From positions 1 through 47,994 of the forward strand of contig NZ_FMYP01000026.1 in NCBI RefSeq assembly GCF_900096565.1: a DNA stretch of 47,994 nt, read 5' to 3'. The notes beneath the pieces were generated by a model that searched no databases, had not been told where the DNA came from, and saw nothing but the letters and a program-made list of their open reading frames with translations. Positions within the stretch are counted from its first letter, which is position 1, and each line of letters begins with the position of its first letter. The DNA comes from Williamwhitmania taraxaci (GTDB lineage Bacteria; Bacteroidota; Bacteroidia; Bacteroidales; Williamwhitmaniaceae). The position numbers were made by a program, and so were the translations under genes. Shown one piece after another: positions 1-9,329 of the stretch.

Positions 1-420
1 GAGAAAATCAGGGCAATCACCAAGCGCAACAGAGGGGTGAGCCTCGGACAGGTTATCGCCGAGCTGAAACCAGTATTGCGCGGGTGGTTAACCTATTTTC
101 AGCATGCAAAATGCCGTGGACTTTTACAATCGACCGACCAATGGATACGGCGCAAGTTACGCTGTTTTAGGCTTAAGCAATGTAAAAGGGTGATAACGCT
201 CCAGCGCTTTTTAGAAAGCATGGGGGTCAAGGAATGGCAAAGCTGGATTTTAGCGCTTTTGGGCAAAGGTCATTGGCGGAAAGCAAAATGCCCACAAGCC
301 AATCAGGCTATGAGCATTTTATGGTTTGAGGAGCAAGGCTTGTACAACCTTGTATTAAAATACGAACGTTTAACCAATTTAAGGAAACCGCCGTGTGCGA
401 GAGCATGCACGGTGGTGTGA
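1..420 (+). CDS. ltrA: group II intron reverse transcriptase/maturase, C-terminal part (5' truncated by window)
   Basis: The reading frame is open from base 1, so the gene begins before the window. The 139 residues visible match the maturase (domain X) and end of group II intron-encoded proteins: a VIAELKPVLRGWLTYF block, then DQWIRRKLR, then a GKGHWRKAKCP segment and a tail with LYNLVLKYERL. Family knowledge: the protein binds its own intron RNA, helps it splice, and primes reverse transcription during retrohoming. The last residues are translated from the intron domain V hairpin that follows, which is common in annotations of this family, so the natural C-terminus may be slightly shorter. 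The RT domain with its YADD motif would lie upstream and cannot be judged. No host gene is seen immediately downstream. Confidence 0.9.
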   Translation, partial: EKIRAITKRNRGVSLGQVIAELKPVLRGWLTYFQHAKCRGLLQSTDQWIRRKLRCFRLKQCKRVITLQRFLESMGVKEWQSWILALLGKGHWRKAKCPQANQAMSILWFEEQGLYNLVLKYERLTNLRKPPCARACTVV

Positions 421-436
421 GAGGGTACTCGATTAG
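383..436 (+). ncRNA. group II intron 3' end: domain V hairpin and terminal TACTCGAT motif
   Basis: Bases 387-395 pair with 408-416 (nine pairs), then come a two-base bulge (406-407), three more pairs (396-398 with 403-405) and a GAGA tetraloop of GNRA type. This is the typical shape of catalytic domain V. GTGTGAGAGG follows, and then TACTCGATT, which resembles the usual 3' terminus of these introns. The domain VI hairpin that normally sits between these two motifs appears to be missing. The boundary at about 434-436 is inferred from the motif, not from an exon junction. Confidence 0.65.
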
Positions 437-776
437 GCAATTATTTGTTGTTGCGATTTGTGGATTTTATCGGTTTTTAAGAAGCATGAGAGAAATTAGA
501 ATGAGTATAAATTATCAGTTCTAATGGCTTTTTTATTTGTGTTCTGTAAAAACATTACATAAGGTCTCTTTAAATGAAAATAAATCGTATGTTTAAAAAA
601 TGATTTCTAATTTTTTCATGCCCGGATTAATCATTCCTAATTAGCTATGAAAAGTTTTTGTTATTTCTGGCGATGTTGGGTGGTTTAATTGACTATACCT
701 AAAGTATGTTATTTTGCAGGTGAGTGAAATTTTACCTTGAAATTAAGCCCATTTTAATTAACCTAAATATCAAACT
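421..776. other. non-coding stretch between intron and protease gene
   Basis: About 356 bases without a convincing gene. It holds the last bases of the intron, a seven-pair inverted repeat (495-501 with 519-525) followed by GGC and six T, which could be a weak terminator, and a candidate promoter for the downstream protease. It is AT-rich and I see no small ORF with recognisable content. Confidence 0.6.
689..716 (+). promoter_or_regulatory. candidate Bacteroidota-type promoter of the M6 protease gene
   Basis: TTG at 689-691 and TTATTTTG at 709-716 are separated by 17 bases. This is close to the Bacteroidota -33 (TTG) and -7 (TAnnTTTG) pattern, with one mismatch in the -7 box. The start codon is about 60 bases downstream. 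Assigned by pattern and position only. Confidence 0.35.
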
Positions 777-3700
777 ATGAAGAATTGTTTTACTCGCAAA
801 CTGTTGTTTGCATTGTTTTTATTGCCACTAGCAGCCTTTTCTGTTATTGGTGATAGTAGCAATACAAGCAATGCATTCTCTGATAAGTCCGAAAGGGCAA
901 TTCAGTTTTGTCCAGCTTATCCAGGGTTGATTAATGCTAAAAATCCTGATGGAACAGCAATCTCCTTCTACCTGAAGGGTGATGAAATTTTACACTGGCA
1001 GGAAACTCCCACTGGTTATACTCTGTTGGAGAATGAAAAGGGTTACTATTGTTATGCTACACAAGACGCTAAGGGTAATTTAATACCTTCGGATATTGTT
1101 GCTACCGATGCCCGATCAAAATCAGGTGTGTCTACTCGAAAAAATTTGACTTTTAGTAAAGGGCAAATTATTGAAGCACTAAAAATTCGTGAGAAATTAT
1201 TTCACCCTACTATTTCTGTGAAAACTACGGGTTCAAAGACACGTGGAGCGACTACTGGCGATCGTAAGGTGCTGATGCTTTTAATTGATTTTAAGGATCG
1301 TCCTTTTGCTCATTCGCGTCTGGAATATGACAATATGATGAATTTGGCTGGTTACAACGGCACGGGTAGTTTTAAGGACTATTACAAAGCGGTTTCCTAC
1401 AATCAATTAAATTGTATTACTACTGTAAAGGGGCCTTATCATGCCAATGGCACAGTCGCTAAGTATGGTGCAAATATAAATGGAAATAAATATACAAACG
1501 CAAAACTTCTTGTTCAGGAGGCTATTGATGCTGCTGAATTGGATGGTGTGAATTTTGCCGATTACGATAATGATGGTGACGGTTATGTTGATGCTGTTAT
1601 TGTTGTTCATTCCAATAATGATGAAGCACAAGGTGCTGGCTCAAATGCTATTTGGTCGCATCAGAGTGCGCTTCGCTATAGTGGAATGGATCGTATGTAT
1701 GATGGCGTTAAGATCGATTTGTACAACATCGATCCAGGTGTTACCGGTGCTACGGGTGATGCTATGGGTTCAATTGGCGTTTTTTGTCATGAATTTGGAC
1801 ATGCATTAGGACTGCCCGATACCTATGATATCGATTATACTAAAGCTTTAACACCCGGTGATTGGGATGTAATGGATGGAGGTGCTTACAATAATAATAG
1901 TCAAACTCCTTCTTTCCACAATCCATGGGCTAGGGCTAAATTGGGCTGGCAAACTCCTGTTGCAATTGTTAATCCTCAAGTTGCAATGAATTTGGGCGAT
2001 TGCAGTTCAAGCCAAGATTTGTTTAGGGTAAATACTCAAACTAAGGGTGAGTATTATATCTTGGAGAATCGTCAACAGACTGGGTTCAACCAGTATGTTT
2101 ATGGCCATGGCCTTTTAATTTGGCGGATTGATAGTACCTACATTTCCACCGCTGGTAATGGAGTGAATACAGATAAAGAACATCAGGGCGTTGGTCTTGT
2201 TAGGGCAAATGGGGTAGCATTGAATAGTGCTGCAAATACCTTTCCCGGAACTGCTAACATACTTGCATTTACCGATGAAACGACTCCTTCCATGAAGGCG
2301 TATGATGGGAAACGGGTATATAAACCGATTACTAATATTCAAGAAGTTGCTGGGAAGATTAACTTTGATTTTGTCCAGAATATTCCCGCTGCCGATGCCG
2401 GAGTAGTTTCGGTTATTAATCCCCAATCGGGCTTGTTAAATACTGGAGGAGTTAGTGTTAAGGCTTCCATAAGAAATTATGGTTCTGCTGCTATTTCTAA
2501 TTTCCCTGTTTCCTACAAAATCGATGGAGAGGTTCCGGTAGTTGAAATATTTGTAAATACGATAGAACCGGGTGCTGTTGCCGAATTTGAGTTTGCTACT
2601 CCTCTTATTATTCCGGTAGCAGGTATGCATACTGTCGAAATTGCCACCGCTGTCGTAGGTGATCTTATCGTAGATAACGATATGACAATGAAATTATTTA
2701 TGCTTGTTTCTTCTTTCTCTTCTTTCCCTTTTTCCGAAGATTTTGAGGGTAATTCCTTCCCACCCGCTTTGTGGACGGTAATTAATCCAGATGTGATAGA
2801 TGGAACTTGGGTTGAAAAGACGGTAACAGGTGCAGATGGGAACGTTACAAAAGCGGCTTTTATTGATTATTGGAATTATGCCGGCACCAAAGATCAACTA
2901 TTAACACCAATTATTGATTTAAAAGGTGGTAGTGCTCCTTCACTTTCCTTTAATTATGCTTACCATAAGACCAATTCTGATGGCTTGGCTATCCAAATTA
3001 GCACTGATTTTGGAAACACTTATTCCACCGTGTGGCAAAAAAGTGGTGAGGAACTGGCTACTGTTCCGGGCACAGTCGCATTTAATGATTTTACTCCTAC
3101 AGAGGCGAGTCATTGGAGAAACGTTAATATTGAACTGAATCAGTATATCGGTAAAGCGATCATCATCTCTTTTACTGGTATATCTGCCAATGGCGACAAT
3201 ATTTACATTGATGACGTTAAGGTTGGTGAATCTACCTGTGTTTCTCCTTCCTCACCAAAGTCATTTTCTTCCTCCAATATTTCTAAGTTTTCTGGTACAA
3301 TTGGTTGGGTGAGAGGTAATGGTGTAGGTGTCGTTGTTCTACAACGTATCGCCGAAGGTGTTGATGGTGTTCCTCAGAATACTAAACTATACAAGGTTGG
3401 CGATATGATTGGTGCGTCAAAAGTTATTTATGTAGGCGATGCAACCACTAAAAATTTAACCAACCTTATTCCTGCCACTCCTTATAATTATGCAGTGTAT
3501 GAGGTGTCGAGCACAAGTTGTTACTCTTTAGAGCCACTTCGAGGTAGTTTTGCTACGCTGGGACTTGCAACTGTACAAACAGTTACCATACGCGATTTGC
3601 AGAGCAGTTCAGCAACCATTGTCGGTAAAGTGACCAGCATTGGTGAGGCTCCTGTTACCGAACGAGGTATCTGTTATGGTCTGAAATCCTATGAACTTGG

Positions 3701-6700
3701 TATTGAGTTTGATCATGTCGTTTGCCAAAGTGGAATAGGTGAATTCGGTGCTTCATTAACCAACTTGCTACCTGGATCTCCATACTATGCTGTAGCTTAT
3801 GCCAAAAATATGTACGGCGTATCTTATGGAAGTATTGTGCCTTTCTATACAACGGGTGGTTGTGATTATTTGAACTATTTGCCTTCGAGTGTAGGGAAAT
3901 TTTCCTCAGTATATACCGATTTGGGTACAAATGGTGCCGCTATTCCTGTGGCCAACTACGATGATGCAAATTCTTCTCCTATTGACATTGGATTTAACTT
4001 TAATTTCAACTGTTTGGCGTTTGATAAATTCATATTAAATACAAACGGTGTAATTAAGTTAGGCACTACGAATCCATCAACAGCAATGCTATTCAATTCG
4101 GATCCATGGAGTGCAACAGAGGAAGGGTTTTATAATAATGATGGAAGAGACATGTATTTAATTGCTCCTTTTAACTTTAATTTAACAGCTGGTAGTGGTG
4201 TTCCTGAGTATAGAGTTTATACTGCTGGTAATGTGGGTAGTAGGGTGACTACGATTCAGTTTAAAAATCTATCTGACAAATCTTTCAGCGCTTTGGTAGG
4301 AACCTCCAAAGAATACACCACTGAGACCCAATATTCAAACCTTGAGTTTCAAATAAGGTTATATGAAACTACAAATGTCATCGAATTTGTTTATGGCACA
4401 TGGACTCCTTCTGCAAATGCATCCGATTGGAGTATTGCATATGTAGGTATAAAAGGCGGCGGTTATGGTTCAGATAACATTATCGGAGCAGATAAAGCAT
4501 ACGCGGCATCATGGACAACTGGTACATTCGCAAAAGGTGTTTATACTAACAGTGGCTGGAGGTTTCAAAAGTCAAATACATTTATTCCTGGCTTATTACT
4601 CCGTTTTACTCCGTTAGCTGCTAATGATGTTTCTGTAGCAGATGTATATACACTTACAAATCTTCCAACGGATGTTGGCGCACCACAAACTATTTCAGCC
4701 GATATTAAAAATATTGGACAGACTGATGCCGCAAATATTTCGGTTAGTTTGGAAGTGACCGGTGCTAACACCTATACCGCTACACCAATTGTTATTCCAT
4801 CACTTGCATCGGGGAAAACCCAAAGGGTAACTTTCCCCGCTTTTGCTACGAATACTGTTGGGACAAACTCTGTTAAAGTATTTCTTGCAGCAGGTGACCT
4901 AAATGCAGCTAATGATGCCCGAACGGTTTCCCAAACAGTATCTGCCAACACGTATTCTTATACAGTAGGAAGTGTTGCATCAACAGCATACTCCTCCGCG
5001 GGTAACTCTGCAGCTGTAAAATACCATGTTGCTGGATCTCGGGTTGTTAAAACGGTTACTGCATTTATTTATAACACTGGCAGTAATTCAGGGAAATCAA
5101 CAAAGGCATATGTTTATGATGTTAATGGCGTAAAGATTGGAGAATCTGCTCCAGTAACCGTAACAATAGGTGCATGGAATACCTTTGCAATTTTAGTTCC
5201 GCCAACAGTTACTAATTCTGATTTTTATGTAGGGATTGACGTTACTGTCGTGGGGGGGACAAATTATTGGTTAGCAGCGGTGCAAAATATTAATGCGCCA
5301 ATGGAAGGAGTAAATGTTGTTATTCCTGTTGCTGGTGGAACTCCAAAAGATTTCTCAGCATCAACACGATTTATGATTACTGCAGTAATTGACCTGCCTG
5401 CTGTTACGGATGTACCTGTTGTGGTTACTAATAGTGAAGTAATACATGCTACAGATGTTACGGCAGTTGTTAGTGGTACTATTACCGATGATAAGGGAGC
5501 TACTATTACGGAGCGTGGTTTTTATTGGAGCACATCAAGTCCGGTTACTACCGCTAATACCAAAATTACCTCATCTACAACTGGAATGGGCGCGATTTCG
5601 GAGTCCATTAGTGGATTAACGTTAGGTAATACCTATTATGCGGCTGCTTTTGCAACCAATAGTAATGGAACAACCTTGGGCAATGAGATTAGTTTTGTGA
5701 AGAAATCATCACAATCCATTAATTTCAGCAGTCTGGCTTCACTTGTATATTTAGATGCCGATGTTGCTCTTACTGCAACGGCCACTTCTTCTTTAGCTGT
5801 TTCATATACAAGCGATAATACTGATGTTGCAACTGTTGTGGAAAACCCTGTGGCTTCAGGCAATTTCTTTATTCATGTAGTGGGTGTTGGTACCTGTAAT
5901 ATTCTGGCTTCACAAGCTGGAGATGGTACCTATACTAACGCTGTTGATGTAAAACAACCGTTAACAATTAACAAGAAAGTTGTTACGGTTACTATTCCTG
6001 ATTTAACTCGTTCGTTTAACTACAATCCTCAAGTAGCGGTTCCTACTCCGGCCATTTATAAGTATATGATTACATATGACGGAAGCAAATACGCTCCAGT
6101 TGATGTAGCTTCTTACGCCGTTGTTGCCACTATTGATGAAGTTAATTATGAAGGGACTGTTTCCGAAACGATGGTCATTAGTAAGGTAAATTCTGAAATT
6201 ACCTTCAATCCAATTTCTGCAAAGAAATTGAGTGATGACGATTTCTTCCCAGATGTAATGTCTACTTCCGGTTTAGATATTGCGTTAGTAAGCAGTAATA
6301 CGAGTGTTGCCACCATAGTTGATGGAATGATTCATATTGTTGGCGAAGGAGAGTCAACAATTACAGCGTCCTCAACAGGCAATATTAACTTTAATGTTCC
6401 TGCCTCGGCCGATAGAGTTTTATTGGTTGATGAAACCAAACCGGTAATTACCCTCTTTGGTGATGCAGTAATGACTGTGGCCAAAAATGCTACTTTCACT
6501 GATCCTGGTGCAACCGCCACCGATAATGTTGACGGTGATATTTCGACCAGTATCGTAGTAACGGGTAGCGTGAATACAGCTACTTCTGGAGATTATATTC
6601 TAACCTACAACGTCGCTGACGCTGCTGGTAATACAGCTGTTGCGGTTACACGCACGGTTACCGTATCCCCAGGAACAGGTGTTGACGAAAATGATCGCAA

Positions 6701-6926
6701 TGCAGTGAAGATTTACTCTGATGCTAGCGTGGTTTACGTTAATATTCCTGAACTCAAGGGTGCCGCTAAGCTTTACGTTTACAATGTAATTGGAAATGGT
6801 GTTTACCAAACTACTGATTTAAGCCAAGGCTTAAACCAGGTAGTTGTGAATGTGATTTCGGGTGTTTACATGGTAAAACTAGAAGCAAACGGTAAGGTTT
6901 ATACAGCGAAAGTTGTGATTAGATAA
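777..6926 (+). CDS. secreted M6-family metalloprotease, multidomain, with T9SS type A C-terminal sorting domain
   Basis: 2049 residues. An N-terminal signal peptide (KLLFALFLLPLAAFS) is followed by a peptidase domain of the M6 / immune-inhibitor-A type: zinc motif HEFGH at residues 338-342 followed by ALGLPDTYD, and a DxDxDG-type acidic loop at about 262-272. Downstream are many beta-rich modules: a CARDB-like domain (about 537-640), a MAM/jelly-roll-like domain with SEDFEG and NIYIDDVKV (about 645-820), two related fibronectin-like repeats carrying TERG (near 958 and 1576), a second CARDB-like domain (about 1280-1388), Ig/MBG-like repeats (about 1645-1860) and a DUF5011-like domain (about 1884-1961). 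The last 85 residues look like a T9SS sorting domain ending in YTAKVVIR. The protein is probably exported by Sec, moved across the outer membrane by T9SS, and surface-anchored or released. Its substrate is unknown. The gene appears monocistronic, with a strong terminator behind it. Confidence 0.92.
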   Translation: MKNCFTRKLLFALFLLPLAAFSVIGDSSNTSNAFSDKSERAIQFCPAYPGLINAKNPDGTAISFYLKGDEILHWQETPTGYTLLENEKGYYCYATQDAKGNLIPSDIVATDARSKSGVSTRKNLTFSKGQIIEALKIREKLFHPTISVKTTGSKTRGATTGDRKVLMLLIDFKDRPFAHSRLEYDNMMNLAGYNGTGSFKDYYKAVSYNQLNCITTVKGPYHANGTVAKYGANINGNKYTNAKLLVQEAIDAAELDGVNFADYDNDGDGYVDAVIVVHSNNDEAQGAGSNAIWSHQSALRYSGMDRMYDGVKIDLYNIDPGVTGATGDAMGSIGVFCHEFGHALGLPDTYDIDYTKALTPGDWDVMDGGAYNNNSQTPSFHNPWARAKLGWQTPVAIVNPQVAMNLGDCSSSQDLFRVNTQTKGEYYILENRQQTGFNQYVYGHGLLIWRIDSTYISTAGNGVNTDKEHQGVGLVRANGVALNSAANTFPGTANILAFTDETTPSMKAYDGKRVYKPITNIQEVAGKINFDFVQNIPAADAGVVSVINPQSGLLNTGGVSVKASIRNYGSAAISNFPVSYKIDGEVPVVEIFVNTIEPGAVAEFEFATPLIIPVAGMHTVEIATAVVGDLIVDNDMTMKLFMLVSSFSSFPFSEDFEGNSFPPALWTVINPDVIDGTWVEKTVTGADGNVTKAAFIDYWNYAGTKDQLLTPIIDLKGGSAPSLSFNYAYHKTNSDGLAIQISTDFGNTYSTVWQKSGEELATVPGTVAFNDFTPTEASHWRNVNIELNQYIGKAIIISFTGISANGDNIYIDDVKVGESTCVSPSSPKSFSSSNISKFSGTIGWVRGNGVGVVVLQRIAEGVDGVPQNTKLYKVGDMIGASKVIYVGDATTKNLTNLIPATPYNYAVYEVSSTSCYSLEPLRGSFATLGLATVQTVTIRDLQSSSATIVGKVTSIGEAPVTERGICYGLKSYELGIEFDHVVCQSGIGEFGASLTNLLPGSPYYAVAYAKNMYGVSYGSIVPFYTTGGCDYLNYLPSSVGKFSSVYTDLGTNGAAIPVANYDDANSSPIDIGFNFNFNCLAFDKFILNTNGVIKLGTTNPSTAMLFNSDPWSATEEGFYNNDGRDMYLIAPFNFNLTAGSGVPEYRVYTAGNVGSRVTTIQFKNLSDKSFSALVGTSKEYTTETQYSNLEFQIRLYETTNVIEFVYGTWTPSANASDWSIAYVGIKGGGYGSDNIIGADKAYAASWTTGTFAKGVYTNSGWRFQKSNTFIPGLLLRFTPLAANDVSVADVYTLTNLPTDVGAPQTISADIKNIGQTDAANISVSLEVTGANTYTATPIVIPSLASGKTQRVTFPAFATNTVGTNSVKVFLAAGDLNAANDARTVSQTVSANTYSYTVGSVASTAYSSAGNSAAVKYHVAGSRVVKTVTAFIYNTGSNSGKSTKAYVYDVNGVKIGESAPVTVTIGAWNTFAILVPPTVTNSDFYVGIDVTVVGGTNYWLAAVQNINAPMEGVNVVIPVAGGTPKDFSASTRFMITAVIDLPAVTDVPVVVTNSEVIHATDVTAVVSGTITDDKGATITERGFYWSTSSPVTTANTKITSSTTGMGAISESISGLTLGNTYYAAAFATNSNGTTLGNEISFVKKSSQSINFSSLASLVYLDADVALTATATSSLAVSYTSDNTDVATVVENPVASGNFFIHVVGVGTCNILASQAGDGTYTNAVDVKQPLTINKKVVTVTIPDLTRSFNYNPQVAVPTPAIYKYMITYDGSKYAPVDVASYAVVATIDEVNYEGTVSETMVISKVNSEITFNPISAKKLSDDDFFPDVMSTSGLDIALVSSNTSVATIVDGMIHIVGEGESTITASSTGNINFNVPASADRVLLVDETKPVITLFGDAVMTVAKNATFTDPGATATDNVDGDISTSIVVTGSVNTATSGDYILTYNVADAAGNTAVAVTRTVTVSPGTGVDENDRNAVKIYSDASVVYVNIPELKGAAKLYVYNVIGNGVYQTTDLSQGLNQVVVNVISGVYMVKLEANGKVYTAKVVIR

Positions 6927-6951
6927 TCTGTTTTGTCTTTATTAAAACTAG

Positions 6952-6983
6952 GAGGCCACTCATTGCGAGTGGCCTCTTTTTTT
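6952..6983 (+). terminator. rho-independent terminator of the M6 protease gene
   Basis: A ten-pair perfect stem (6952-6961 with 6967-6976) has a five-base loop and is followed by a run of T. It begins 25 bases after the stop codon. Confidence 0.88.
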
Positions 6984-7214
6984 GTTTTATGCGCAGTAGT
7001 AATAGTGCAAATTTATGGTGTTAACTTGTCTTCGGGTGCCATCATGGTTTCTCTTTTGCTCATTTCCGTATAACCAGCAATCCTATTCTAATTACTGGAT
7101 TGCTTAGGCTTCAAGGTGTCGTCAGCGAAAACGAATACGGGTTGAATACAGCGGTTGGTATACCTCTGAGTTTTGCACTAGGGTTTATTAATAGAAAGAG
7201 ACGAAATTCTACAT

Positions 7215-8186
7215 TTACTGAAACTGTTCCAAGAGAACGCTAAGGTTTAGCAGCGGAAAACGTTTCTGAAGTTCCATCGTTTTGTGGCGCTGTGTTTTTT
7301 TAAACTGCAAGTGTTCAGTAGTGTCTGGATTGAATGGACGGTGGTTCGCTGCCTGTATTAGCCTTTCCACTTCGGGGATGAGTTTTGCTGTTTCGGAATC
7401 GATGGCTGCTCCCACAAACTTTTCGAAGATGTAATCCACGGCAACACTTGATGGGTGAATCATATCCTCGGCATAGAATCGATAGTCGCGTAGATCGTCC
7501 ATCATGATTTCGAAGGCAGGAAAGTAGTAGCAGTCGTGGAGCGATAGGCACATCTTTTGGGCAGCCATGATAAGGGTGGCCTTGCTTACCATGTTGTTCA
7601 CGGCACCATCCTTCCAGTGGCGGATAGGACTGATGGTAAATATCACTTTTAGCTTTGGATTCTTTTCCCGGAGTTTTATGATTGCTACCGCAAGCATCTG
7701 CATAATCTCATCTTCAGTCATAGGGATTCGATCGAAATCCTTTGCTGGAAACTTATGGCAGTTGGCCACCACGGTTCTGGTTTTTCGGTATTGATAGGTC
7801 CAGCTGGTGCCCAAGGTGATTACCAAAAAATCGATATCCTTGAGAAATTCTCTTCCTGTTGCGAGCGATTGGTTTATGTTGGTTAGGCACTCCTCTTTTG
7901 AAGGTGAAGAAAAGGAGGAGTGGTGGTAGAAGCTGCCCCAAAGTCCTCCTTGGTTAAAGAGTTGCTCTTCGCTAAAGAGGTTGTTGGCCATTAAAACATT
8001 GAGCGATTGACTTATGGAAAAAGGGTTGTAGAGCACCCCAAACGGGTTGATAAGCGAGGGAAAGAGCAGGTTGCCCATTCGGTCGCCCATGTTTGTGGCA
8101 AAGCAAGAGCCAAGGAATAAAACTTTGCTGTTATAGCTTATTTTCTGTTCAAACGGGTCAACCGAAACGGTGGTGCGAAATTCCAT
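7215..8186 (-). CDS. GSCFA domain protein
   Basis: 323 residues with the family-naming motif GSCFA at residues 26-30, then INPFGVLYNP, a LITLGTSW-like segment (VITLGTSWTYQY) and FTISPIRHWKDG, all typical of GSCFA family proteins. The family is related to SGNH/GDSL hydrolases and is common in Bacteroidota, but its reaction and substrate are not established. The Ser of GSCFA and the later HPSS segment (near residue 238) are the obvious catalytic candidates by analogy. No signal peptide is visible, so it is likely cytoplasmic. The gene starts two bases after the queG stop, so the two are almost certainly cotranscribed. No functional link to queuosine is evident beyond that. Confidence 0.88.
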   Translation of the reverse strand: MEFRTTVSVDPFEQKISYNSKVLFLGSCFATNMGDRMGNLLFPSLINPFGVLYNPFSISQSLNVLMANNLFSEEQLFNQGGLWGSFYHHSSFSSPSKEECLTNINQSLATGREFLKDIDFLVITLGTSWTYQYRKTRTVVANCHKFPAKDFDRIPMTEDEIMQMLAVAIIKLREKNPKLKVIFTISPIRHWKDGAVNNMVSKATLIMAAQKMCLSLHDCYYFPAFEIMMDDLRDYRFYAEDMIHPSSVAVDYIFEKFVGAAIDSETAKLIPEVERLIQAANHRPFNPDTTEHLQFKKTQRHKTMELQKRFPLLNLSVLLEQFQ

Positions 8187-8188
8187 AG

Positions 8189-9124
8189 CTACTGTTTTTG
8201 TTGATTAAGATTACGAATAATTCCTGAATATCCGGCTCGTTTAACGGCAGAACCAAAAAATATTTTTTCGAATTGTTCGGGATCAATGCTCTGCCATTGG
8301 GCGGGAGTTAATGAAAGTAAGCCTCTATTTAAATCGGCTTTTCCTGAGAGAACCCGCAATGGCTTTTTGTTCCAAGGGCAAACCTCCTGGCAAATGTCGC
8401 AGCCAAAGGCATGGCCATCAACCATCGTGTGTTGTTCTTGTGTAAACTCCCCCTTGTGCTCAATGGTGAGGTAGCTGATGCAGAGGTTGGAGTTCACTAC
8501 TCCGGCTGCAACAATTGCTGAAGTAGGGCAACTGTCGATGCAGCGGGTGCATGCTCCGCATAAGCCGGGGCCAAATGGTTGGTCGGGCTCCAGTTCCAAA
8601 TCGAGAATGAGTTCAGCGAGCAAGGTAAACGAGCCAAGTTTTGGGTGGATTAATAGGCTGTTTTTGCCTATCCAGCCCAAACCACTTCGCACGGCCCATG
8701 CTCGCTCAAGTACGGGCGCCGAATCGGTAAAATAGCGCCCATTTACAGGAGTCCCTAATTCGAGTGAGATGAACTCCATAAGCACCTTCATTCGCTGTTT
8801 TAATTCCTTGTGGTAATCGCGAAACCATGCGTAGCGTGCTACTCGGGGTGCATCGGTTGCTTGTTCTTCGCCCTGGTTATAGCTGTATAGAAGTGAAATG
8901 ACGGTTTTTGCTTCTTCAACTAAAAGTGTTGGGTTAAGCCGCATTTCGAAGTGCTTTTCCATGTAACCCATGCCTGCCTGAAAACCTTGATTAAGCCAAT
9001 TGTTTAATCTCTCCTTCTCCGAGGATAAGTGTTCGGCTTTTGCAAATCCCACTGCCTCAAAGCCAAGTTCTGCGGCCTTGATACAGATATTCTCTTTTAG
9101 GGATTTTGGTGGAGAATTTTCCAT
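8189..9124 (-). CDS. queG: epoxyqueuosine reductase
   Basis: 311 residues. Known reaction of the family: reduction of epoxyqueuosine to queuosine at the wobble base of tRNAs with GUN anticodons, using cobalamin and two [4Fe-4S] clusters. Visible signatures are YFTDSAPVLER and GLGWIGKNSLL in the cobalamin-binding region, a first ferredoxin motif C189-x2-C192-x2-C195-x3-CP, and a second C242-x2-C245-x3-CP (CDICQEVCPWN). The length is normal for the short form, which lacks the C-terminal HEAT repeats. The start ATG is preceded by a TAACTTTG box (9144-9151, minus strand) that fits the Bacteroidota -7 element, though no clear TTG lies at the right distance. First gene of a two-gene unit with the GSCFA gene. 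Confidence 0.95.
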   Translation of the reverse strand: MENSPPKSLKENICIKAAELGFEAVGFAKAEHLSSEKERLNNWLNQGFQAGMGYMEKHFEMRLNPTLLVEEAKTVISLLYSYNQGEEQATDAPRVARYAWFRDYHKELKQRMKVLMEFISLELGTPVNGRYFTDSAPVLERAWAVRSGLGWIGKNSLLIHPKLGSFTLLAELILDLELEPDQPFGPGLCGACTRCIDSCPTSAIVAAGVVNSNLCISYLTIEHKGEFTQEQHTMVDGHAFGCDICQEVCPWNKKPLRVLSGKADLNRGLLSLTPAQWQSIDPEQFEKIFFGSAVKRAGYSGIIRNLNQQKQ

Positions 9125-9250
9125 TTTTACTGTTTTGAAGTACCAAAGTTAAACGAAAAATGGGAGTGAGGCCATGTTGGTTGATAATTGCTCATCTGGT
9201 TCCAGCTGTAACAGGCCACTATGCTGATTTGGGGCGCTTATTAAACCTTT

Positions 9251-9268
9251 TTTGACTCTGTAGTCAAA
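9251..9268. promoter_or_regulatory. inverted repeat upstream of the S9 peptidase gene, possible operator
   Basis: TTTGACT at 9251-9257 and AGTCAAA at 9262-9268 form a perfect seven-base inverted repeat with a four-base spacer, about 60 bases before the start codon. This is the size of a dimeric repressor site, but no regulator is identified and chance cannot be excluded. Confidence 0.25.
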
Positions 9269-9329
9269 CATTATACTTAAGTTCACTGTTTAAATAGAAT
9301 CGTTACTACTCACCAAAATCCATTTTAGA

